DNA of 64,000 nt from Siccirubricoccus deserti (GCF_014283215.1 NZ_JACOMF010000025.1:1-64000); one strand, 5' to 3'. Positions 28,290 to 36,852 are shown, numbered from the stretch's first letter. Notes: a model not told the origin generated them from the letters alone. A program made the numbers and translations.

Positions 28290-28316
28290 GGGCCCTCCCA
28301 CTTGGGCGGAGGGCCC
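28290..28316 (+). terminator. Intercistronic hairpin between small protein and radical SAM genes
   Basis: GGGCCCTCC and its exact complement GGAGGGCCC are separated by 9 bases. No T-run follows, so it may be a leaky terminator or an mRNA-stabilising stem that makes the small protein more abundant than the enzyme. Confidence 0.45.
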
Positions 28317-28349
28317 CCGCCCCCGTGCCTGACTGGTGGTGGAAGGAAG

Positions 28350-29402
28350 ATGATGATGAGCAAGCCGCCCCGCAGCATTGCCGCGCCACGCGTGCTGCAG
28401 ATCCATGTCACCCGTCGCTGCAACCTCAGATGCCTGCACTGCTATTCATCGTCAGGCCCCGAATTCCGGGACGCGTTGCCGGAAGGGCTGGTCTGCGATG
28501 CGATCACCGATGCGGCGGCGCTCGGCTACGGCATGCTGGCGGTATCGGGGGGCGAGCCGATGCTGTACCGGCCGCTGGCGCAGATCCTCGGCCATGCCCG
28601 GCGGCAGGGCCTGGCGACGGCCATCACGACGAATGGCATGCTGCTGGACCACCGCCGCCTTGAGCCGCTGCGCGGAATCCTCTCCTTCATCGCGGTGAGC
28701 CTCGACGGCCCGCAGGAGGCTCATGACCGGATGCGTGCGCGCCCGGGCGCCTTCGCGGCCATGGCCGAACGGCTCGCCGCGCTACGTGACTCCGGCATTC
28801 CGTTCGGCTTCCTCTTCACCCTGACCCAGGCCAGCGCCCGGCATCTCGACTGGGTTGTCGACTTTGCCGCAGCCCAGGGGGCTGCGGCGCTGCAGATCCA
28901 TCCGCTGAGCGAGGTGGGGCGCGCCGCCGGCCATGGCGACGCCGCGGCGCCGCCCGAGCTGGCCACGCCCGACATCGGCCTGGCGGTGCAGGCCGCGCGC
29001 TGCGCGGTTGCGGCGCGCGACCGCCACGCTGGACGGCTGCGCGTGATCGTCGATTACATGCCCTGGCTGCAGGTGCCGAGTGGCGCGGCTGCGGCGCCAG
29101 GCGCGTCACTCGCCGATCTGGTCTCGCCGCTGGTCATCGAAACGGATGGCACGGTGGTGCCGCTGGCGCATGGCTTCGCGCGCGGCCATGCCATCGGCAC
29201 CCTCGGCAACATGGCGCTGTCGGCCATGGCCGATCACTGGATCAGCTCGGGTGGTGCCGGGCGGTTCCAGGCGCTGCTTCGTCGCGTGGCCGGGCAGGCC
29301 TTCGCACCCGGGGCGCCGCCGTTGCTGAGCTGGGCCGACGAGGTGCGGCGGACCGCGGCGGCGGTTCACAATGCCCCGAGCCTTGCCTGGAACGCCGCCT
29401 GA
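28350..29402 (+). CDS. Radical SAM protein with cysteine-less SPASM-like C-terminus
   Basis: About 350 residues; three ATGs follow each other at 28350-28358 behind GGAAGGA, and the third is best spaced. The N-terminal VTRRCNLRCLHCYSS carries the CxxxCxxC that binds the SAM-cleaving 4Fe-4S cluster, and VSGGEPMLY is the SAM-binding GGE motif. Near residue 265, VIETDGTVVPLAHGF followed by GTLGNMAL aligns in position with the SPASM/Twitch segment (DGxVxPC...GN) of peptide-modifying enzymes such as PqqE. The expected cluster cysteine is replaced by leucine and no CxxC follows. It most likely modifies the neighbouring 91-residue protein; the chemistry cannot be deduced. Confidence 0.8.
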   Translation: MMMSKPPRSIAAPRVLQIHVTRRCNLRCLHCYSSSGPEFRDALPEGLVCDAITDAAALGYGMLAVSGGEPMLYRPLAQILGHARRQGLATAITTNGMLLDHRRLEPLRGILSFIAVSLDGPQEAHDRMRARPGAFAAMAERLAALRDSGIPFGFLFTLTQASARHLDWVVDFAAAQGAAALQIHPLSEVGRAAGHGDAAAPPELATPDIGLAVQAARCAVAARDRHAGRLRVIVDYMPWLQVPSGAAAAPGASLADLVSPLVIETDGTVVPLAHGFARGHAIGTLGNMALSAMADHWISSGGAGRFQALLRRVAGQAFAPGAPPLLSWADEVRRTAAAVHNAPSLAWNAA

Positions 29403-29935
29403 CCCGCTATGGGGCGGTGTCACGGCTCGGCATCGTCAGCCAGAGGGAGCGATCAAACTTCCCCTGCGCCGGAGCTTGGCTTGGTTGTAATCAGCGCCAA
29501 GTTCAACAACTTGGTGCCACCTCGTGTCAATCCTATGCTGCGCTGAGGTCGTCATTAGGCTGCTGCCGGAACCTTGTACGGGAGACTGCTTGGCTGCCAT
29601 TCACGATAATATTTAACAAATCGCAATAATCAGATTGCCAATCCACGCATCCTGAAGCTTCTCGCGAGAAAGTCAGAAAGCTCCGCTAGCATTCAACAGA
29701 GTGCTGCGGTCGCGCCCTGATGCGGTATAAGCATGCGCAACGAGCATTCGACCCTCCCGGCAGGGGATTGGCAGCACCCAGGGAAATCGAAACGCAGCCC
29801 AGGACGGGCTTACTCTACCGTAGAGATAGGGGCGCCGGCAGCATGTTTCAGGACAGAGTGGCCCCCGGGCTGGGCCATCGCCCACCGGACGGCCAGCGGG
29901 CGGAGACACGCCGCAGGCGCGGATCCGCGTCCAGC
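29403..29935. other. Intergenic region with an AT-rich patch
   Basis: No gene is supported. From about 29590 to 29640 the DNA is strikingly AT-rich for this genome (ataatatttaacaaatcgc). CCAAGTT/AACTTGG forms an imperfectly extended stem at 29497-29514. An in-frame upstream extension of the next gene reaches 29720 but lacks a ribosome site and a plausible protein sequence. Confidence 0.35.
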
Positions 29936-32293
29936 ATGCGGGTCTCCACCCGGATTCTGCTGATCATCGCGACCTGCCTGCTGCCAATCATCGGACTCCA
30001 GGTCGCCGTCAGCTGGAGCCAGTGGGCGGAGCGCAAGGCGCAGCTCGATGAGCTTGCCATCCATCAGGCGCAGCTGCTCGCCGGCAATGTGGACGGCATC
30101 GCCCAGGCGGCCCGCATCCTGCTCGGCGCGGCGACCGAGTTCCGCCAGATCCGCACCTTCGGCAGCGATTGCGGGGCCCGCCTCGCCAGCCTTCAGCACC
30201 ATGCCCCGGGCTTCGTCTTCGTCGCCGCGGTCGATGCCGCTGGCCGGATCCGCTGCGCCTCGGACGAGGCCCTGCTCGACGGCGCCGACCATTCGGCCTG
30301 GAGCGCCAGCGCCCGCGAGGCGCAGGGCTTCACCGCCGGCCGCTTCGCCCGCTCGGCGCGTTACCCGAATGGCTTCGTGCCCTTCTACATGCCGCTCGCG
30401 GCCGGCGAGGCGATGGAGCAGGGCACGCTGGTTGCCGCACTCGACCTCTCCTGGCTAGAGGGGCAGTTGCGGCGGCTGAAGCGACCCGGCTCGCCAATCC
30501 TCACCAATGGCGTGCTGACCGTGGCCGATGCCGGAGGCGTCATCCTGGGTCGCGACATCCGGCATGAGGAGTTCGTCGGCCGGCAGTTTCCGCCGGCGGC
30601 AATGTCCCTGGTGCAGGCCACCACGCCTGGCATCATCCGCATCCGCAGCATCGACGGGACCGACCGGCTGGTCGGCTATACCCCGCCAACCGCGGCGAAC
30701 CACCACCTTGCCGCGGTGGTCGGCTTCCACGAGCCGGAGCTGATGGGCGACATGGAGCGGACCCTGTGGTGGAGCGCCCTGCTGCTTGCACTGGTCACCC
30801 TGGCGACTTGCGGCATCACCCTGCTCGTGGGACGTCGCTTCATCGCCCGGCCGACCGCGGCGCTGCTGGCCGTCGCCCGGCGGTGGCGCCAGGGCGATCT
30901 GGCAGCGCGGGCGCCTGAATCCGACCGGCGCTCGGAATTCGGCCTGCTCGCCGCCGCCTTCAACGAGATGGCCGAGGCGTTGCAGCGGCGCGACGACGAG
31001 ATGCGGGGCTATGCCGAAACCCAGGAAGCCCGGGTGGCCGAGCGCACCCGGGAGCTGATGCTGGCCAATACCCGGCTGCAGGCGGAGATCTCCGAGCGCC
31101 GGAACACCGAGGCGGCGCTGCTGCAGGCGCAGAAGGTGCAGGCGGTGGGGCAGCTTGCCGGCGGCATAGCGCATGATTTCAACAACGTCCTCCAGGCCGT
31201 CCTTGGCGGAGCGGCGGTGATCCGTCGGCGCGCCGGGGATGCCATGGCGGTGCAGCGGCTTGCCGACATGGTCGAGGAGGCCGCCCGGCGCGGCGAGTCG
31301 GTCACCCGGCGGTTGCTTGCCTTCTCGCGGCGTGAGGAGCTGCGTGCCGACATCCTTGATGCCGGCACGCTGCTCGGCGGGCTGCACGAGGTCCTGGCCG
31401 CCACGCTCGGCGGCAGGATCAAGGTCGAGGTCGAGACCGCACCAGAGCTGCCCCCCGTCATCGCCGACCGCGGGCAGCTGGAGACCGTGCTGGTCAACCT
31501 CGCGACCAACGCCCGCGACGCCATGCCCCGCGGCGGCACGCTTACCCTCTCAGCCGGCGTCGAGCAGGTCGCCGAGGGCACCGATCCGGCTGGCCTGGCG
31601 CCCGGCACCTATGTGCACCTCGCCGTCGCCGACACCGGCGAGGGGATGAGCGAGGCGACACTGGCGCGGGCCACCGAGCCGTTCTTCACCACCAAGCCGC
31701 TCGGCCAGGGCACCGGCCTCGGCTTGGCCATGGCCCGTAGCTTCGCCCAGGGGTCCGGCGGCAAGCTGGCGATCGCCACCGAACTGGGCCGCGGCACCAA
31801 GGTGTCGTTGTGGCTGCCGGTGGCAGGCAGCAGGGCGGGCGACGGCGCGGTCCCGGCATCCGAAGAGCCGGTCGAGCGCCTCCCCTGCCGGAACCGGCGG
31901 CTCCGCGTGCTGCTGGCGGATGACGAGCGGATCGTGCGCGAGGTCCTGGCGGCGGATCTGCTGGACGAGGGGTATGAGGTGGCCGAGGCCGCGGACGGCT
32001 CGGCGGCGCTGGAGATGCTCGACCGCGCTGGCCCCTTCGACCTGCTGGTCACCGACCTGGCCATGCCAGGGCTCGATGGTGTCGGGCTGATCGCCGAGGC
32101 GCAGCGCCGCCAGCCCGGCCTGCCGGCGATCCTGGTGACCGGCTATGCCGGCGATGCGGCGACGCTGGCCATGGGCTCCGCCGTCGGCGGCAGCTTCACC
32201 CTGTTGCGGAAGCCGCTGACCAGCGCCAATCTGCTGGACCATGTCGCCGCGCTGATCGGTACCGCGCAGGACATGCAGGAGGCCGGCGGGTGA
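29936..32293 (+). CDS. Hybrid sensor histidine kinase/response regulator
   Basis: About 785 residues from MRVSTRILLIIATCLLP. An alternative ATG at 29843 adds only an arginine-rich extension; no strong ribosome site decides between them. The order is: membrane helix 1 (about 6-24), a periplasmic sensor region of about 240 residues of Cache type (inference), helix 2 (about 275-298), HAMP, and the dimerisation/phosphorylation box with IAHDFNN (histidine near residue 410). The ATPase domain (NLATNARDAMPRGG; GTGLGLAMA) and a C-terminal receiver domain (LLADDE; phosphorylatable Asp in LLVTDLAMPG) follow. No separate output regulator is adjacent. Confidence 0.88.
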   Translation: MRVSTRILLIIATCLLPIIGLQVAVSWSQWAERKAQLDELAIHQAQLLAGNVDGIAQAARILLGAATEFRQIRTFGSDCGARLASLQHHAPGFVFVAAVDAAGRIRCASDEALLDGADHSAWSASAREAQGFTAGRFARSARYPNGFVPFYMPLAAGEAMEQGTLVAALDLSWLEGQLRRLKRPGSPILTNGVLTVADAGGVILGRDIRHEEFVGRQFPPAAMSLVQATTPGIIRIRSIDGTDRLVGYTPPTAANHHLAAVVGFHEPELMGDMERTLWWSALLLALVTLATCGITLLVGRRFIARPTAALLAVARRWRQGDLAARAPESDRRSEFGLLAAAFNEMAEALQRRDDEMRGYAETQEARVAERTRELMLANTRLQAEISERRNTEAALLQAQKVQAVGQLAGGIAHDFNNVLQAVLGGAAVIRRRAGDAMAVQRLADMVEEAARRGESVTRRLLAFSRREELRADILDAGTLLGGLHEVLAATLGGRIKVEVETAPELPPVIADRGQLETVLVNLATNARDAMPRGGTLTLSAGVEQVAEGTDPAGLAPGTYVHLAVADTGEGMSEATLARATEPFFTTKPLGQGTGLGLAMARSFAQGSGGKLAIATELGRGTKVSLWLPVAGSRAGDGAVPASEEPVERLPCRNRRLRVLLADDERIVREVLAADLLDEGYEVAEAADGSAALEMLDRAGPFDLLVTDLAMPGLDGVGLIAEAQRRQPGLPAILVTGYAGDAATLAMGSAVGGSFTLLRKPLTSANLLDHVAALIGTAQDMQEAGG

Positions 32294-32329
32294 GGCGGTG
32301 GCTGCATTCGGGTCTGAATGCAGCCCGCC

Positions 32330-33571
32330 TCAGAAGCGCGCCGGCTGGTAGGGTTCCGGGCTGACGAAGGGGGTCTCGCCCGTCATCAACTCCGCCAGCA
32401 GGCGCCCGGTGGTGGGGCCGAGGGTCAGGCCCTGATGGGCGTGGCCGAAGGCGCACCAGGCGCCGTTCCGGCCCGGCATCCGGCCGATGATGGGCAGCAT
32501 GTCCGGGGTGCAGGGCCGCACGCCCATCCAGGGGGCGTTGTCCAGCCGATCCATCAGGGGCAGCAGGCCGCGCGCCACCGGCTCCGCACGCTCCAGCTGG
32601 ATCGGGCTTGGCGGCGCCTCGGCATGGGCGAATTCCGCGCCGGTGGTCAGGCGGACGCCGGCACGCATCGGTGCCAGCAGGAAGCCGCTGTCGGTATCGA
32701 GCACCGGACGGTGCAGCACCGCATTGCCGCGCAGCCCGTAATGCATGTGGTAACCGCGCTTGCCGAACAGCGGCGGCGCATAGCCGAGCGGCACGGTCAC
32801 CCGGGCGGATGCGGCGCCGAGCGCGATGACCACCTCCGCCGCCCCGACCGGGCCGGCCGAGGTCTGCACGCGCCAGCCGGCACCGGCAGGCTGCAGGCTG
32901 GTGGCATCGCCGATGGCGAGGCTGCCGCCTGCCTCGGTGAACAGCCGCGCGTAGCTGAGGGTCAGCGCATGCGGATCGCTGACCGAAAGCGGATCGGTCC
33001 AGTGGATGGCGCCGGCCCGTGACACCAGCAGATGCGGCTCCGCCGCCGCCAGGCCCGCTCCGTCCAGCGCGGCGAAATTGACCCCATGTTCCCGGCGCGC
33101 CACTTCGGCCCGCGCCAGCGTCTCTTCCAGCATCCGCGGATCGCTGAACAGCCGCATCCAGCCGATCGGCCGCAGCAGATCCATCGCGTCCGTGCCGCGG
33201 GCGATCGCCAGGTGCTCATCGATGCAGGTGACGATGAGCCGCGCATAGGCCTCCGCGGTGCGGAGGTAGCGGGCCGGTTCCGAATGCCACCAGTAGCGCA
33301 GCAGCGGTGAGGCGAAACCCGGCAGGGCCAGCGGGTGGTAGTAGACGTCGATCGCCCGATTGCGCGCGATGCGCAGAAGCTCCGCGACCGCCCGGGGAAA
33401 CGGGTGGGGGTGCACCGCCTCGCGCTGGATCAGCCCGCCGTTGCCGAAGGAGGCACCCTCCCCCGGCCCTTGGCGGTCCACCAGCACGACGTCATAGCCG
33501 CGCCGCCGCAGGTGCAGCGCCACCGAAACCCCCACCATCCCGGCGCCGAGCACGATCGCCGACCGCGGCAT
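32330..33571 (-). CDS. FAD-dependent amino-acid dehydrogenase/oxidase (DadA-like)
   Basis: A 413-residue DAO-fold flavoprotein. The start MPRSAIVLGAGMVGVSVALH has AAGGGA upstream and places the GAGMVG dinucleotide-binding motif at residue 9. ASFGNGGLI and the C-terminal GVRPCTPDMLPIIGRMP (substrate/FAD region) match D-amino-acid dehydrogenases of the DadA group, which oxidise D-amino acids at the membrane. It is convergent with the histidine kinase and diverges from the amidohydrolase, with 158 bp between. Confidence 0.85.
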   Translation of the reverse strand: MPRSAIVLGAGMVGVSVALHLRRRGYDVVLVDRQGPGEGASFGNGGLIQREAVHPHPFPRAVAELLRIARNRAIDVYYHPLALPGFASPLLRYWWHSEPARYLRTAEAYARLIVTCIDEHLAIARGTDAMDLLRPIGWMRLFSDPRMLEETLARAEVARREHGVNFAALDGAGLAAAEPHLLVSRAGAIHWTDPLSVSDPHALTLSYARLFTEAGGSLAIGDATSLQPAGAGWRVQTSAGPVGAAEVVIALGAASARVTVPLGYAPPLFGKRGYHMHYGLRGNAVLHRPVLDTDSGFLLAPMRAGVRLTTGAEFAHAEAPPSPIQLERAEPVARGLLPLMDRLDNAPWMGVRPCTPDMLPIIGRMPGRNGAWCAFGHAHQGLTLGPTTGRLLAELMTGETPFVSPEPYQPARF

Positions 33572-33729
33572 CCACGCATTCCCTTGCTGATCTGGCCGCC
33601 CATTCTGCGGCGCCGGCCCCCGATCAGCAATGCGCTGCCGCCATCGAATGGCCGGCAGCTTGTGGAGCGAATTCGGATGCGGGAGATTGACCCGGATCGC
33701 CGCCTGTGGCGGCAAAGGAGGAAGCCGGC

Positions 33730-34551
33730 GTGAAGATCGTCGATGCGCAGATCCATATCTGGTCCAGCGGCAAGCCCTCGGGCCTGCATCGCAAGGTTGC
33801 GTCCTTTACCGCGGAGGAGGCGTTGGCGGAGATGGATGTGGCCGGCGTCGATGCCGCCCTGATTCACCCGCCATCCAGCTGGGATCCCAATTCGAATGCC
33901 CTGGCGCTGGCGGCGGCGCAGACATACCCCGACCGCTTCGCGGTGATGGGGCAGTTCCCGGTCAACAGGCCGGAGAACCGCGGGCTGATCCACGGCTGGC
34001 GGAACCAGCCCGGCATGATGGGCCTGCGCTGGGCATTGCTCTCGCCCGAGGAGCAGGTCTGGCTGCGCGACGGCACGCTCGACTGGCTATGGCCGGCGGC
34101 GGAGCGCGAGGGGCTGGTCGTCTCCACCATGGGCGGGCTGTTCCTGCCGGAGTTCCGCCGGATCGCCGAGGCGCATCCCCGGCTTAAGCTCGTCCTCGAC
34201 CATTGCGGACTGGTACGCACCGCGCAGGATGCCGGGGCCTTCGCCCATCTGGATGAATTGGTGGCGCTGGCGAAGTTGCCGAATGTCGCGGTGAAGGCAA
34301 CCGGCGCGCCGCATTACTCGACGCAGCCCTACCCGTACCGGAACCTGCATGACGGGTTGCAGCGCATCTTCGACGCCTTCGGCCCGCACCGCATGTTCTG
34401 GGGCACCGACATCACCCGCATGCCGTGCAGCTACCGCCAGTGCGTCACATTCTTCACCGAGGAATTGCCCTGGCTGAAGGGTCGGGACCTGGAACTCGTC
34501 ATGGGCCGCGCGCTTTGCGCGTGGATCGACTGGCCGCTCCGCTTCGACTGA
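33730..34551 (+). CDS. Amidohydrolase (amidohydrolase_2 / dicarboxylate lactonase type)
   Basis: A 273-residue TIM-barrel hydrolase. I chose the GTG at 33730, behind AAAGGAGG, over an ATG 24 bases upstream. The N-terminal DAQIHIW replaces the usual HxH by QxH, as in the 2-pyrone-4,6-dicarboxylate lactonase-like members. LVLDHCGL and the C-terminal FWGTDITRM supply the other conserved His/Asp. Substrate unknown. A perfect 12-bp hairpin follows the stop. Confidence 0.8.
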   Translation: MKIVDAQIHIWSSGKPSGLHRKVASFTAEEALAEMDVAGVDAALIHPPSSWDPNSNALALAAAQTYPDRFAVMGQFPVNRPENRGLIHGWRNQPGMMGLRWALLSPEEQVWLRDGTLDWLWPAAEREGLVVSTMGGLFLPEFRRIAEAHPRLKLVLDHCGLVRTAQDAGAFAHLDELVALAKLPNVAVKATGAPHYSTQPYPYRNLHDGLQRIFDAFGPHRMFWGTDITRMPCSYRQCVTFFTEELPWLKGRDLELVMGRALCAWIDWPLRFD

Positions 34552-34557
34552 AGCGCA

Positions 34558-34586
34558 GGGCGGTTGATCGTGATGATCAACCGCCC
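34558..34586 (+). terminator. Perfect 12-bp hairpin after the amidohydrolase
   Basis: GGGCGGTTGATC and its complement GATCAACCGCCC are separated by GTGAT, beginning 6 bp after the stop codon. No T-run follows. Confidence 0.6.
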
Positions 34587-34657
34587 CGACCACCGGGCGG
34601 CTTGCTCCGCAAACCCTGGCTGCGCGTCACGCGGCAAGACGCCCCCTTCGGGCGTTC

Positions 34658-34680
34658 GGCATGAATGGAGGATTCATGCC
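34658..34680. repeat. Perfect 9-bp inverted repeat
   Basis: GGCATGAAT, loop GGAGG, ATTCATGCC. A second short stem (ACGCCC/GGGCGT) lies just upstream. They stand at the 5' boundary of the broken TctC gene and might mark a rearrangement. Confidence 0.4.
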
Positions 34681-34737
34681 GCTGTTATGACGCCCGCCGG
34701 GCGCCATGCGCGCCCGGTATCACTCCGCGCGGATGTC

Positions 34738-35433
34738 GTTGACCTCGATGACCGCCTTCCACTTGCAGGGGCTGCGGTGAACCAGGCGCTGATCCCGAAC
34801 CTCGGCTATGGCACGCAGCTCGACTTCCAGCCGGTGATGCTGATCGGCACGGCGCCCATGCTCGTCAATGTGCACAGGTCGCGCTCCTGGCGCAGCCTGC
34901 CGGCGGTGATCGAATCAGCGCGGGCACGGCCGGATGCCATCACCTTCGGGACCACCGGCAGCGGCACCCTGGCGCATCTCGCCTTCTCCCTGGTGCAGCA
35001 GGTCGGTGGCTTCAGCCTGACCCATGTGCCGTATCGTGGCGGTGGCCGGGGAAATCGACCTTTCCGTCGCCATCCAGACCATCTTCAATGCGCATTATGC
35101 CAGCGGCACACTGATCCCGATCGTGCAGACCGGGCCCACGCGGTCGCCGCGCTGCACCGAGGTGCCGACCCTGGCGGAAAGCGGCATCCCTGGTGTCGAC
35201 GCACGTGCCTTCGGGGGCCTGGTCGGCCCCGCCGGGCTCGCGCCAGCGGTGCTGGCGCGGATGGAAGCAGCGCTGCGGCAGACGCTGCAGATTCCCGTGG
35301 TGCGCGAACGGCTTACTTTCATCGGCGTGGATCTCGACCCGCTTGGGCCAGCGGAGTTCACGGCATTCCTCTCCCAGCAGATGGCGGTCTGGGGGCGGTG
35401 CGAGAGAAGGCGAACCGTCCGGATCAGCGCGCT
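34738..35433 (+). pseudogene. Broken TctC/Bug-family solute receptor gene
   Basis: The plus strand encodes the middle and end of a Bug receptor in two frames. Frame 1 runs from about 34780 (ALIPNLGYGTQLDFQPVML) to THVPYRGGG at about 35050. The match then continues in frame 2 (GEIDLSVAIQTIFNAHY; TEVPTLAESGIPGVDA) to about 35395, and the last residues (GAVREKAN) return to frame 1. The N-terminal third, including the signal peptide, is missing. Two opposite frameshifts plus truncation make it non-functional unless the sequence has errors. Intact relatives lie at 36965-40167. Confidence 0.8.
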
Positions 35434-36324
35434 TCAGCCGCGGAGCCCGGCCCGGACCGCCGTGAGCTTCTCCGGGTTGCGGACGATATAGATCGCCACC
35501 ACGCGGCCATCCTGGATGTCCAGCGCGGTGGTCTGCGGCAGGCCATCCGGCTCCAGCGTGACATAGCCGGGCAGGCTGTTGATCCGGCCGAGGTGGAGCA
35601 GCGGGGCCGGCGGCGTCGTGCGCTTGCGGGCGAGGCCGGCGAAGAACCGTCCGACCTTCGCCGCGCCGCTGATCGGGTTGAGCGCGGCGGAGCGGATGCC
35701 GCCGCCGTCGGTGTGCAGCACGACATCCTGCGCCAGCAATGCGCGCAGCGCCGCCTCGTCGCCGTTGCGGGAGGCGGCCAGGAAGGCGCGGGCGATGCGG
35801 CGCGCCTCGCCATCCGGCACCGCCTGGCGCGGCGTGGCATCGCCCAGCCGGGCGCGGGCGCGGCTGGCGAGCTTGCGGCAGGCGACCTCGTTGCGGCCGA
35901 GCAGGCTGGCGATCTCGGCGAATGGCGTCTCGAACAGGTCATGCAGGATGAAGACGGCGCGCTCGACCGGCGACAGCCGCTGCAAGGTGAGCAGGAAGGC
36001 GACGGACAGGTCCTGCGCCTGTTCATGCCGCACCTGCTGCGGTGGCTCCGCCTCGTCCAGCACCGGCTCGGGCAGCCAGGGGCCGACATATTGCTCGCGG
36101 CGGTGCCGGGCGGATTTCAGATGATCCAGGCTGAGTCGGGCAGCGACCTTCAGCAGCCAGGCGCGCGGCACCTCGATGCGGCTGCGGTCGGTGGCGTTCC
36201 AGCGCAGGAAGGCGTCCTGGGCGATGTCCTCGGCGGTCGCGAAGGACCCCGTCATGCGGTAGGCGAGCCCGATCAGCTCGGCACGGAGCGGTATGAAGTC
36301 CGCCAGGGTATCGGGCTCGCCCAC
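35434..36324 (-). CDS. ECF41-type RNA polymerase sigma factor (SigJ-like)
   Basis: A 296-residue sigma factor starting at GTG, much longer than a normal ECF sigma. Region 2 (LIGLAYRMTGSFATAEDIAQ) and region 4 (LSPVERAVFILHDLFETPFA) occupy the first 165 residues. The C-terminal ~125 residues form a SnoaL-like domain containing HTDGGG, a hallmark of ECF41. In that group the extension regulates sigma activity in place of a separate anti-sigma factor. It follows the carboxymuconolactone-decarboxylase-like gene by 5 bp, so both share the promoter at 36826-36852 and the sigma factor probably activates itself. Confidence 0.92.
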   Translation of the reverse strand: MGEPDTLADFIPLRAELIGLAYRMTGSFATAEDIAQDAFLRWNATDRSRIEVPRAWLLKVAARLSLDHLKSARHRREQYVGPWLPEPVLDEAEPPQQVRHEQAQDLSVAFLLTLQRLSPVERAVFILHDLFETPFAEIASLLGRNEVACRKLASRARARLGDATPRQAVPDGEARRIARAFLAASRNGDEAALRALLAQDVVLHTDGGGIRSAALNPISGAAKVGRFFAGLARKRTTPPAPLLHLGRINSLPGYVTLEPDGLPQTTALDIQDGRVVAIYIVRNPEKLTAVRAGLRG

Positions 36325-36329
36325 CCGGG

Positions 36330-36791
36330 TCAGGCCGCCGCCGGCGTCGCGGCCACGGCGGGCACTGCGCGGAAGCCGATGGCCAGCCGGTTCCAGGCGT
36401 TGATGGTGACGATCAGCATGGTGAGCTGCACGATTTCCGCCTCATCGAAATGCGGCTGCAAGGCAGCGTAGTCGGCGTCCGGCGCATGGGTGGCGGCGAC
36501 AAGCGTGAGGGCCTCCGTCCAAGCCAGGGCGGCGCGCTCCCGCGGGGTGTAGTGCGGCGCCTCGCGCCAGGCGTTGAGCAGGTAGAGCCGGGCTTCGGTC
36601 TCGCCGGCCTTGCGGGCATCGCGGGTGTGCATGTCGATGCAGAAGGCGCAGCCGTTGATCTGGGAGGCGCGGGTCTTCACCAGCTCGATCAGGCTGTGCT
36701 CCAGGCCGCTGGAGACGACGGCCTTCTCCAACTGGACCATGGCCTGCAGGAGCTTGGGCGCGGCGGCGAAATAGTCGAGGCGGGGTGTCAT
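36330..36791 (-). CDS. Carboxymuconolactone decarboxylase/AhpD-family protein
   Basis: A 153-residue protein (MTPRLDYFAAAPKLLQAMV) with GGAAGG upstream. INGCAFCIDMHTRDARKAGE carries the CxxC and following histidine of AhpD-like peroxidases. Genes of this kind are the standard neighbour and target of ECF41 sigma factors. Its biological substrate is not known; redox detoxification is likely from the CxxC. First gene of a two-gene operon with the sigma factor. Confidence 0.9.
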   Translation of the reverse strand: MTPRLDYFAAAPKLLQAMVQLEKAVVSSGLEHSLIELVKTRASQINGCAFCIDMHTRDARKAGETEARLYLLNAWREAPHYTPRERAALAWTEALTLVAATHAPDADYAALQPHFDEAEIVQLTMLIVTINAWNRLAIGFRAVPAVAATPAAA

Positions 36792-36825
36792 GGCGACTGT
36801 CCTTCCACAGGGATGTCGGCCATAG

Positions 36826-36852
36826 GACGAGGCAGGGCCACCGGGTGTGACC
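36826..36852 (-). promoter_or_regulatory. ECF41-type promoter
   Basis: On the minus strand GGTCACA (36852-36846) and CGTC (36829-36826) are separated by 16 bp. This is close to the known ECF41 consensus TGTCACA-(16-18)-CGTC. It lies 35 bp upstream of the AhpD-like gene. Confidence 0.75.
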
